From: Ophiobolus disseminans
Lineage: Eukaryota; Ascomycota; Dothideomycetes; Pleosporales; Phaeosphaeriaceae
Reading direction: 5' to 3'
Assembly (NCBI GenBank): GCA_010093685.1
Contig: MU006223.1
Coordinates: 392,228-456,227, forward strand
Length of the DNA stretch: 64,000 nucleotides
Part shown: in pieces, positions 53,673 through 62,334 of the stretch
Layout: each line of letters opens with the position of its first letter
How positions within the stretch are numbered: position 1 is the first letter of the stretch
Position numbers and translations under genes: made by a program
Notes under the pieces: generated by a model
Seen by the model: only the letters and a program-made list of their open reading frames with translations
Database searches by the model: none
Told to the model about the DNA's origin: nothing

Positions 53673-54917
53673 ACTAGCGAGCGTTGCAGCAGCGGATGTG
53701 GGCCATTATTTTCAGGTTCGGACTTTTTTGCTCAAACGGTCAAAGTCAGGCTATATAGGGGGAGAGACTAACGATATTCCGTTCAGGCACGCTATTTCCT
53801 CCATTACTGGGTACTGTTGGGGCCGTATTTCCGGCGGTATTCCACCAACGACTCCACCACACCATACATCCATCCATACGCAACGAAACTTGGACCGCGA
53901 AAACAACGACAACAGAATCATCACAAATTCACGCTGCTGCATCTGTTATCACATGTGATCTGGTGGGTGATGCGCAGTACCTGGTCTTTGTTTGCTTACT
54001 TTACCCCAAATCGGAGACCTCACCAGTCCCCCTTCCAATCCGCATATACACATTCTGGAACCTGGCGGTATTCTCCCGACATTTTCAGCTTCAACCCACC
54101 GAAGTGAACCAAGACAAAGTCTGACGTTGGGCTAATTATTGTTTTTCGGAAAGTTCTGTTCCGCACTCCAAGACTTTTCTTTGTTCTCAGAAAGTGCACT
54201 ACTCACAACGTCGGCGACGCCTCCGCATTGAACGACGCAAAGTTCCTCCGGTGCAAAGCCATGAGACGCCTAGACACCGAGGTTTGAGTCGCTGATTCCG
54301 TGGTTCGGAATATGCCATTTGTCGAACGAGAAATGGTGGGATCGGCAGTGCGCGCTCGCTGACATTCTTTGTAGAGCATCACCATCAGCGCCAAGTCTTA
54401 CCAATATCTTCTTTAATCCGCAAGAAGAACTCGATCCGCCGGTGAGATGGCGACGGAGCTGCCCACTTCCGATGCCACGATGTCACTGCACCACTACCTG
54501 CTGCCATCCGAAGTGTACTGCGGTCGTCGTCGGCTGTTCAATGCGAATGCGAACGCATAGTTCCTGTTATTCAAACTAAGTGAGTGCAACCCCTCACGTC
54601 TTTATATAGTGTTAAGCATGGATGGCTTTGGTTTAGACGGCTTCTTTAGCGAGTTGTGGTGGCATCCATGTTTCATCGCGACCTTCAAAATTGGCCGCTT
54701 TCTTGTTATGATGTCATCACGTGTCAGTATGAGTCGTTTGATCAGAATATTACGATATTTCGTGAATGAAATACTACTGCTAACTGAATGGTGTAGAATC
54801 CTTCCCTTCCGTCGCCAACGTCATACAACATCGACTACTAGGAGGCGTCCTACTCGATCCAGAGTTCCTCACACCAGAGACTTGCGCTGTTATTCGTTCC
54901 CATGTACCCCCCATCTC
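53673..54917. other. Intergenic between family copies A and B, no gene seen
   Basis: This 1.2-kb gap holds the TATA-like element of copy A (53752-53757) and the 3' end side of copy B. The opposite-strand frame that extends into 55.3 kb is a shadow of copy B. Confidence 0.5.
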
Positions 54918-56585
54918 TTAGGCTTGCTCGTTCCTACCATCATAGCCGTAGCTAACTGGGTAGCCCCAGATACTCTTGCCCTTGAATTTCATGTTCAACA
55001 AGCACCCGTTCTGGCCACAGTGCATCCCAACGCTTCGCTCCAGCACATTCAGTCGCTGCGTCAGCAAAACACCGCATGGACCCACGCCTTCGGCCTGGCA
55101 CAACGACAACAGCCGATCATAGCTCTCCTTCTTCTCCGCATCGCAAATGGCCTGCAGCTCACGCAGCAAAGCAAGGTGCTGTATCGAAAACTTGAAAGAC
55201 AAATTTCTTCGTACCTTGAAAGGTTTCTCTATCGTCGCCTTGCTGTACATGGCGAACCACTGCACGAACGGCCCCCATGGGACGACCTCATCGTCCTCCA
55301 ATTCGTATTCGAGAGTCGAGGCTTTGTTTAAGAAGGTGACTTGCTTGTAGAATTTGTCTGGTTTCATGCGCCTCCAATGGGAGCGCAGATTGTCCAGGCG
55401 GCATGCTAGGGCGTAGCGCTGGATCCAGTACTGTGATTTGGAGGCGTCATCCGCCTCGTTGCCAGGGTAGCCAATCAGATCTGTGCAGCGTAGAAGATCT
55501 GTGTGGGTGGGTGGCAATGGGAATAAGCTGGCGATGTATGTGGCGGCATATGCATCGTTGGGTTTGCTCTGCGCAGTGGATTTTGGCTGTCGCTCTTGCT
55601 GGCCTTGGACAGGGGCTGAGGTAGGGCGATTTTGACTCCCTCGCCACGGTTGGATCTGAGGCACAGCGGAGGTCAGTGGACCGAGCGCTGCTCCAGGTTG
55701 ACCAGCGATGCTGTTGGGTACTTGAGGCTGACCACCTGCGACCGGAGCTTGGTGAACAGGATATGGCTGAACTCGACTATTTCGATGAGCACCAGCGCTC
55801 TTGTGACGCGATGTACGCTTAAGTGAGCAATCGTTGCAGGGTCCATAATGCTTAGGGATCACTAGATTGCCCTTGCGGAAGGGCTTGTCGAGAGTGAACC
55901 ACTTTCGGCATTCGATGCAGGTTTTTCCAGCGTTGGCAGGTTGAACAGCCACACCTGGTTGATGCTGTGGAGGGACCGCATTACGCGACTCTAAACGTGG
56001 ACGATATTCTGGTTGAGCCGGCTGGTATACCGCAGGTTGCTGACGCTGAGGGAATACTGACTGCGCTTGCGGGTTCAGTGGCTGTCTTGGACGATAAGAG
56101 TATGGCTGTTGCTGTGCTGGGCGATACGAAACCGGAGCGTTCTGATGCTGTGACTGAGACTGTACTGAACGATAGAACGGAGGTGGCTGCTGCTGTGGAA
56201 GACCTGGCCGGTCAGAGACCGGAGGTAACTGATGTTGTGGCAGTACCGGACGACACGAGGTCAAAACCGGCTGCATCGGTGATCCACGTCGGTGGTTGAC
56301 TGCTGGGCTTAGTGTATCCAGCATTGCATTCGGCGGATACTCTAGGCCTGGCTCGAAGTCGTGCATGACAGGCCGGTACGGCCCGAACTCGCTCTGAAAT
56401 TGTTGACCAGCTCGCTGGAACTGGTATGGTCGTGGAACTCCCTGCACTGGCATTACCGGCTGATAGTAGACAGTGTGATTGTGGACCGAATGAGAGTAGC
56501 TAGGGGGTTGGGAGCTCTGCTGAAACCCAGACTTCTCATCCTGTGCTGTCTTTTGGCCGTTGAGGTGGTCCGTCGGTTGCTGCAT
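54918..56585 (-). CDS. Zinc-finger and helical-domain family protein, intact copy B, 555 aa
   Basis: This is a single open frame from an ATG. Residues 1-220 are Gln/Pro/Tyr-rich and disordered. A C-x2-C-x23-C-x2-C module follows at Cys223, Cys226, Cys250 and Cys253, with a conserved Phe and basic flanks ('CIECRKWF', 'CNDCSLKRTSRHK'). After a Gln/Pro linker comes the helical domain: 'YALACRLDNLRSHWRRMK' (conserved Trp), 'VVPWGPFVQWFAMYSKA', and the C-terminal variant 'GMHCGQNGCLLNM'. The Cys spacing is identical to that of copy C at 58.5 kb. The module could bind zinc and nucleic acid or protein; this is inference. A TATA-like element lies about 65 bp upstream. Confidence 0.75.
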   Translation of the reverse strand: MQQPTDHLNGQKTAQDEKSGFQQSSQPPSYSHSVHNHTVYYQPVMPVQGVPRPYQFQRAGQQFQSEFGPYRPVMHDFEPGLEYPPNAMLDTLSPAVNHRRGSPMQPVLTSCRPVLPQHQLPPVSDRPGLPQQQPPPFYRSVQSQSQHQNAPVSYRPAQQQPYSYRPRQPLNPQAQSVFPQRQQPAVYQPAQPEYRPRLESRNAVPPQHQPGVAVQPANAGKTCIECRKWFTLDKPFRKGNLVIPKHYGPCNDCSLKRTSRHKSAGAHRNSRVQPYPVHQAPVAGGQPQVPNSIAGQPGAALGPLTSAVPQIQPWRGSQNRPTSAPVQGQQERQPKSTAQSKPNDAYAATYIASLFPLPPTHTDLLRCTDLIGYPGNEADDASKSQYWIQRYALACRLDNLRSHWRRMKPDKFYKQVTFLNKASTLEYELEDDEVVPWGPFVQWFAMYSKATIEKPFKVRRNLSFKFSIQHLALLRELQAICDAEKKESYDRLLSLCQAEGVGPCGVLLTQRLNVLERSVGMHCGQNGCLLNMKFKGKSIWGYPVSYGYDGRNEQA

Positions 56586-56902
56586 GGTGAGTTGAGGTGA
56601 TCGGTGTGTGTGTGTCTAGGATGACTGGAACAGCTGAGTCGGTAGTTGCTTATATGGTTTAGGGACTCTATGTTCACCCATACTGCTGTAGGCAGAAGTG
56701 ATACTGGCAATTGGAGGGCAGATGAGAACTTGGAGTGATTCACCCACAATGAAGCAAGGCATTCGCACCGAGATTCACCTGGCCTGAACGAAGACACCGC
56801 ATTGTACTATGATATCGTTCGGCAGCATCTGGCGTCCTGGCGTCGACATGGCGTTGCGATTCGGAGACTCAGGAGTCGACAGCGTGTCGTGGTGGTGTAC
56901 AC
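56586..56902. other. Short intergenic region
   Basis: This 317-bp gap holds the promoter of copy B, including its TATA-like element, and the 3' end side of the RNase H gene. No gene is seen. Confidence 0.6.
56650..56656 (-). promoter_or_regulatory. TATA-like box of family copy B
   Basis: On the minus strand the sequence reads ATATAAG, about 65 bp before the ATG at 56585. It resembles the box of copy C. Confidence 0.5.
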
Positions 56903-57847
56903 CTAGTCGGAGCAGTTCATGTCTGCTGAGCCTTCCGACTTGGCACCCTCCAGCTCCAGCTCCTTCTCCTCATCCCCTTCTTTTCCTTCCAGTAGGTACC
57001 AGCTATTCACTCGCCAGTACCGTTCCTCGATCGAGTTTTGTCCCATCTTTGCTATCTCAGCTGGAACGGTTTCCTTTCTCTTGAACCCAGATTCCCTTGC
57101 AGATGAATGAAGCTGCTTCTGCACAGCTCCAAACGCGGCTTGGTCGGCTTTGATATTTCCTTCGGAGAGAGCATGAGCTTTCAGCCAAACGAGCTCGACT
57201 CTAACGCCACGTTCCACAAGGAAATCTACATGGTCATAGATATTTTGTAATGCCCATGGTGCCGAAACAGCAGGTCCAAACAGCCGGATCGTTCCTGCTT
57301 CGATAGCTTCAAGATTTAACCTGTTGTCCGTAAAGACTCGCACTCGCTCGACGGATCCAGCTTCGCTTCTCAGCACTCGCTCAACGGCAAGCCCAAGCGC
57401 GGCCGCAACGCCAAACAGCTCCGCATCTGAACTTGACCCGGTTGCTTCACCCAGCTCGTAGCTGTAGATCTTCCACTTCGATTTTCCAAGCTTGTTTCGT
57501 GCCTGGTGCACAACTCCCGCGCCCAGGATTGCTCTGGTGTCAGCATTGCTGTGCTTGAGACTTCCGTCTGTCCAGTAAGCTATTGCTTTGCCAGTGCTGT
57601 ACTGGTCTTTGATGCCGGAGAGGAGGTCGGTGTCTTTGCACCTTCTGGCTTCGAGCCGATCTCGGAAGATGACGGTGCCGGCGAAGATGCGGTGTTCACC
57701 GATTGTGTTGTTGATGATGCGGTTGGGTGCAGCCTCTTTGAGGCGCTTTTCGCGAATCTGGTATGCTTTCTGGGCCATGCTCTTTTGACGGGCCAGTTTC
57801 TGGGCCTCACGCTTTTGGCGAAGTGTCTTTTTTGCGGATGGTCTCAT
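56903..57847 (-). CDS. Stand-alone RNase H-fold protein, 314 aa
   Basis: This is a single open frame from an ATG. The first 45 residues are strongly basic and helical (Lys/Arg/Gln-rich). An RNase HI-type domain follows at about residues 85-240 with the whole acidic set: 'YWTDGS' (Asp94), 'SSSDAELFGV' (Glu143), 'VFTDNRLNLEAI' (Asp174), and 'WLKAHALSEGNIKADQAA' (His225, Asp235). The catalytic set is complete, so nuclease activity on RNA-DNA hybrids is plausible. The layout and 'VELVWLKAH..GN..AD' end resemble RNase H domains of non-LTR retrotransposons, but no reverse transcriptase or ORF1 is near, so it is either domesticated or a fungal single-domain gene. It lies between two intact family copies. 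Confidence 0.8.
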   Translation of the reverse strand: MRPSAKKTLRQKREAQKLARQKSMAQKAYQIREKRLKEAAPNRIINNTIGEHRIFAGTVIFRDRLEARRCKDTDLLSGIKDQYSTGKAIAYWTDGSLKHSNADTRAILGAGVVHQARNKLGKSKWKIYSYELGEATGSSSDAELFGVAAALGLAVERVLRSEAGSVERVRVFTDNRLNLEAIEAGTIRLFGPAVSAPWALQNIYDHVDFLVERGVRVELVWLKAHALSEGNIKADQAAFGAVQKQLHSSARESGFKRKETVPAEIAKMGQNSIEERYWRVNSWYLLEGKEGDEEKELELEGAKSEGSADMNCSD

Positions 57848-58507
57848 CGTTGCTTTAGTTCTGGGTAGGTATCGTTAGTTGGTGCGGTTTTGCGTAGGTC
57901 ATGACGAAACGGCTGTTGGCGATATGGCTGGCTGGCTGGAACTGCGGTGTTAAGCTGGCTTGTCAAAAGTTGCAAAAGTCTCCAAGACGAAAGTCGTCCT
58001 TTGCAAGTCTGTCTTCACTGTGCGGAAATTACGCGCGGTGAAAGTGAAGGACGATCTCAGCAGTGAGCATCTTGTCACATTCGATTCAGTGTATCGATTG
58101 TGTCTGTCTGATACTCGATAGATATTATACCCCCAGTAATCGTCCTCTACTTCTCTATTGGGGAAGTAGTGACCGGACGGGGTCTCTTGCGACGTGTTCG
58201 AGATGGTGAGATCACAGCTAGTAAGACAGTCAGTCCTAACTGTCTGAGACTTTCGCACCTTTCACGTGAATCATAACCCAGTAACATTGTGGAAATATTA
58301 ATGCTACAATGTACGCAACCGGAGCGCTCCACCAAGCGTCTCAGTATCTGAAGCATTGTTCAACCAACACACACATCCACAAGCATTCACAATAAATTCC
58401 CAACGCTGTCTAACTCGACCTCATAATGCGAACGTAGAAGACATATAAGGTTTACCAGCGGAATAGCTAGAACGCTCTTTCTCAGAAAGCACCCTCAACT
58501 AACCCTC
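57848..58507. promoter_or_regulatory. Divergent intergenic region RNase H gene / copy C
   Basis: These 660 bp separate the starts of the RNase H-fold gene (minus) and copy C (plus). A TATA-like box for copy C is listed separately. No gene is seen. Confidence 0.55.
58444..58449 (+). promoter_or_regulatory. TATA-like box of family copy C
   Basis: TATAAG in 'gacatataaggt' lies 64 bp before the ATG at 58508. Confidence 0.55.
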
Positions 58508-59914
58508 ATGGACGCACACACCACTCCCGTCACCGCCTCCCAGGCGAGTCCTGCTACGGCTGGACACGGTAAGCGTGCGATCACTGAAGAGATGAAAGCC
58601 TATGTGGAGTTCATCTGCTCACAGAATCATACCCCAAAAGAGATGCAAGCCTATCTGGCTTCCAGCTCACGAAATCAGGATTCAGGACTGCAGCGAGATC
58701 ATTACCCAAACACCAACGACCGACCCTCCCCACTACTTACAAACACTCGTCGCAAGTGTACTAGATGCCACAACCGATTCGGTGAAGCGGATTTCACTCG
58801 GAAAAGCGGAAATAAGCCCGTGCAAACATATGCGTCCTGTAACAGCTGCGCACGTAGGATCAAAACTGATATTCTGAAGCGGAAACAGCGTCGAACGAAC
58901 TCCCACGCGTCATCTTCTGCCGAGAACCAGACAGTAGAAACCGCAGGTCCAGCCCCTCCACAGCTAGAACTTCCAACTTTCGATGCGGCTTTGTCACTAC
59001 CAAATCAGTCCGCGGGTAACGATTTAGGCCTTCCTGAACACACGAATGCCACATCTGGTCGTGATCGATCATCTAGTGTGGAGAAGACGATCATCACCGT
59101 CCTTGCCAACCAGCCTAATGTTGTGGAAGATGATCCACACCAGGAAGTAGGAAACCCACGTCCGGATTCAGCTCCAGGACCGCAGCTCATAGCGAAAGGG
59201 GCCAAGTCTCCTGTTGCTTTGCTCAACTCCCTTTTCGCCTCTGTAAATAGCAAAGTCGATCTCCTCCGCCGTCCAACTCCTGAGCCAGCAAATTCCCTAG
59301 AAGCGCGATTCACATCCGCACTCGAACATCTAGCTCTGAGCATCCGGCTCCACGAAGTCCAGCACCGATGGCGCCCTAACGCACAGACGCAACACTCGCG
59401 CCCCAAGGGAAACTCAAAGGGGGAAACTCGTACGCTGCAAAACGAGCAACGTCGCGTGCAGGAAGATCTCTTCCGCGAGGTTGATCTCTTGATCGACTGG
59501 AGTGCGCGTGGTAAGCTCAACCCCTGGAAACCGCTGGTCGCGTGGTTCAACACCTTTATCGTCGAAAAGGCAACCTTCGACACCAAAAGAAAAACTAGTC
59601 TCCAGATCTTCGGGTTCAAACGTGCGCTGGTGGAAAAGTTTGGAGAAACAGCGCAAGTGGAATTGCGCAGTGCGATGGATAAATTGATCCTGTTGTTGGG
59701 AGAACTAGGTATGAGTGTGAAGGAATACAAGAAACAGCTGTGTCAGCAATCTAGTGAGCTGGCGAAGCGGATCAGGCATGATTGCATGGTGCGTGGGTGC
59801 CTGTTGCTCAAGGAGATTATGTCTCGAGAGAATATCGCGAAGGCGCGCTTTTCGAAGTCTTGGAAGCCGGATGAGTTGCAGTTTGTATTCGTTGGCGATG
59901 GTGTAAACACATAG
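58508..59914 (+). CDS. Zinc-finger and helical-domain family protein, intact copy C, 468 aa
   Basis: This is a single open frame from an ATG. The N-terminus contains a short helical segment with 'EEMKAYVEFICSQ'. The C-x2-C-x23-C-x2-C module sits at Cys84, Cys87, Cys111 and Cys114 ('CTRCHNRFGEADF', 'CNSCARRIK'), with Lys/Arg-rich flanks. A Ser/Pro/Asp linker follows. The helical domain begins near residue 240: 'LLNSLFASVN', 'LALSIRLHEVQHRW' (conserved Trp), 'LNPWKPLVAWFNTFIVEKA', a long helix, and 'RIRHDCMVRGCLLLKEI' near the C-terminus. It is the clearest full-length representative of the family. No catalytic motif is seen, and a nucleic-acid-binding role is only a guess from the zinc module and charge. 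Confidence 0.78.
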   Translation: MDAHTTPVTASQASPATAGHGKRAITEEMKAYVEFICSQNHTPKEMQAYLASSSRNQDSGLQRDHYPNTNDRPSPLLTNTRRKCTRCHNRFGEADFTRKSGNKPVQTYASCNSCARRIKTDILKRKQRRTNSHASSSAENQTVETAGPAPPQLELPTFDAALSLPNQSAGNDLGLPEHTNATSGRDRSSSVEKTIITVLANQPNVVEDDPHQEVGNPRPDSAPGPQLIAKGAKSPVALLNSLFASVNSKVDLLRRPTPEPANSLEARFTSALEHLALSIRLHEVQHRWRPNAQTQHSRPKGNSKGETRTLQNEQRRVQEDLFREVDLLIDWSARGKLNPWKPLVAWFNTFIVEKATFDTKRKTSLQIFGFKRALVEKFGETAQVELRSAMDKLILLLGELGMSVKEYKKQLCQQSSELAKRIRHDCMVRGCLLLKEIMSRENIAKARFSKSWKPDELQFVFVGDGVNT

Positions 59915-60132
59915 TGTGGCGTAGACACCAGAAAATAAACTCAAATAGATCGTTGGGCAGTGCGTGGCACGCGAGCTCAATACACTAAATTAGTAGATTG
60001 CAAATAGCAACATTAGACGTCAATCTGAGACGCATAAGTTATATCTTTCGTACCTTAAATTTACAATCTAGATCCCCACCTCGCTACCCTTCATCTCTAC
60101 AACCTGCTGCTTTCGTCCATTGTTCACTAAAT

Positions 60133-61911
60133 CTACTCATACCCAGCCCTCTCCACCGTTGCCGGAAAAGCCGGCTCATCCAACCTACTCGAACACGCGC
60201 CCTTCCAGTTCTTGGGCGTGAATTGATCAACGATACCTTTGAACGCCTCGAGGGTACAGAAGGTCGTGTCGCCATCCAGGTGCTTGCCGTCCGCTTTGCA
60301 GCCAGGGACTTGCATGATCTTGTCATTGTAGCGTATGCGAACGTAGTAATCCTTGAGTTCGTCGCGCTGGGATTGCGTGAGGTCGACAAGGGGTTTACGT
60401 GCGATTCCTGTAGGCGCGTCGTCTTCTTTGAAGGTTTTTGTACTGCCGAAGAGGGACGACCACCAGGATTGGGGCTTCGGAGATGCGAGCTGCTGAACGG
60501 ATGTTGTGGTGCGCGGTATAGATGATGCGGATCGTTTGCGGAACATTTCGAAGGCAATGTGGCTTGTGAATGGCGGCCACTTCTCGTTCTCAAAGGCTCC
60601 CAGACTGACCAAAGCCGCTGCGAGCGTGGTGTCGTGGCATCCGCTCATGGCGAACTTGACGACTGTTTCTCCACCTCTTCCTTTACCAAGTTTTCCATCG
60701 TCGCCGCCGACTTCGACGAGGCCGTCGTTGCCGTTGCGTTCGACGCTGCCGGTCATGCGTGAGGTTACGTCGCCTAGCAGTCCGCCGATGCCGAGCATGC
60801 GATACTCAGTGGACTCGGTATAACCTGAGTACCACTCTTCGACCGCGATCTTGTCGATGATAGCACGTGCCTTGGGATCGTAGAAGTCTTTGGGGAGTTT
60901 GGTTGCAGGGCCATGTGCATCAGTTGCATTGAGGGTGTCCATGATACCGGATAGACGAGGGTGGGAGTCGACAGCTATATTGGCTTCCCCTGGCATGTAC
61001 TTAGAGAGCACTTTCGAGAGGTACTTCATGTCATCTGTGTCGTTCCATCGCTCGGCGGTACGCTGAGCAAATGCACGGCTCAGGACGGCAAAACGCCTAC
61101 AACTCGCGTCGTTCGGAAATAATGTCTCATCGGCCGGCGTTCTAGTTACGATAGTAGGCGGGGGAAAACTCGCGGTCCTGGCTGATGGTGGGTAGAGACC
61201 CCAGAACGCTTGTTGAAGGGATTCCAAGGCACGTGGTATTGGTGTGGCACGGAGGTAAATCATATCGCTGCTTGCAATGAGCTGTGGCATGAACTTGAGC
61301 TGATCGATGTATAAATGACGAAGTCGCTGACCGAGGGCCCGCGTGGTTTCACGTCCTTTATCTGTCAACTCGCCGGGCTGGCATATGCCGTCAAATTCAC
61401 CCGCGGGTCCAGAAGCAATGACTGATGCTCGTCAGTGATGGGAAGTATCATGAAAGGAATGAGCCATCTACCAGGACCATCGTCCGAGCCAAAGGTCTCA
61501 AGTCTTCGGCGGAACTTGAGCGAATCCCAGTCTTCGGTGTCCTTGATCACGGCCGAAAGTTGACGGGCGTGGTTGCAGTACGGCCAATCTTGTCGTTGGT
61601 TAGTTACGGTACCATTTGATAACGGAAATATCCTTACAAGGTCTCAGTCCAGTCTGACCGCGTTAGTCACATTGCTGCTTCATCTTGCTACAGATCTTAC
61701 ATTTTGGAACCGAGGAGATACTGGCGAACGTTCTCCGTGGCGTAGAAGCTGCGAAGACTTTCAGCACAGTTTCGTCGCTTACGTTACACGGCGTAAATTG
61801 CGTGTCACAACACGGCCTTACAATTTGTACGAGTTGCAGCTCAAGCTCTTTCGGATAAAGCTTATCTATCTCGTCCTGGGAATAAAACTGCCGGGGAATA
61901 AAGGTAGACAT
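60133..61911 (-). CDS. Histidine acid phosphatase (branch-2 phosphoglycerate-mutase fold), 519 aa
   Basis: I model five exons: 61911-61822, 61748-61701, 61653-61638, 61588-61472, 61421-60133. The third is a 16-nt micro-exon. Splicing restores 'LVQILLRHGERSPVSPRFQNTGLRPYWPYCNH'-like sequence (given in pieces: 'LLRHGERSP' at residues 31-39, then 'FQNTGLRPYW'). RHGERSP is the catalytic histidine signature (His34). The second signature is 'SGCHDTTLAAALV', with the proton-donor His-Asp. The end 'CTLEAFKGIVDQFTPKNWKGAC' fits lysophosphatidic-acid or mitochondrial acid phosphatases (ACP6-like). No signal peptide is obvious. By family it removes phosphate from small phosphomonoesters; the substrate is unknown. 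Confidence 0.88.
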
Positions 61912-62334
61912 GTTGCCCTCCGGGAGTCCAGGTACCTGCTCAATGGGTTGACAACAGCTCTACGAGGATTTTGGGGTTTATGTAGGGCTGCAGTAAGTTG
62001 ATGCTGAGGCGACTCGCTGCCAGTTGAGCGGAAGTTCTCCGTCACGTGCTACGTCATTGGCTCGCGGCTTTCATTGGACGTGCGCGAGCAAACCTAACCT
62101 CGCGCATCAATGCGGGACGCGTAGCTCGAAAATGGCACACACGAGCCGAAAGTCTCAGCGATGATATCAAGCACGGTGACACAGCGACAGAAAGATTGAA
62201 TGGCGGACACACATCGCTGACCTGCCGTTTGTCGTAAGCTTCGCTTTTCTCGGCTCCAGATGCATCAAATCTGACACAATCGCAGCTCTTCCACGCACTC
62301 CACGCGCACCCATTCCACAGCCATTACTGGCGCC
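61912..62334. promoter_or_regulatory. Divergent intergenic region phosphatase/PPR gene
   Basis: These 423 bp separate two divergent starts. No TATA box is obvious, as in the other housekeeping pairs of this window. Confidence 0.55.

Noticed and set aside
54609..55331. 240-codon plus-strand frame
   Set aside because: It is mostly antisense to family copy B, whose frame carries conserved motifs.
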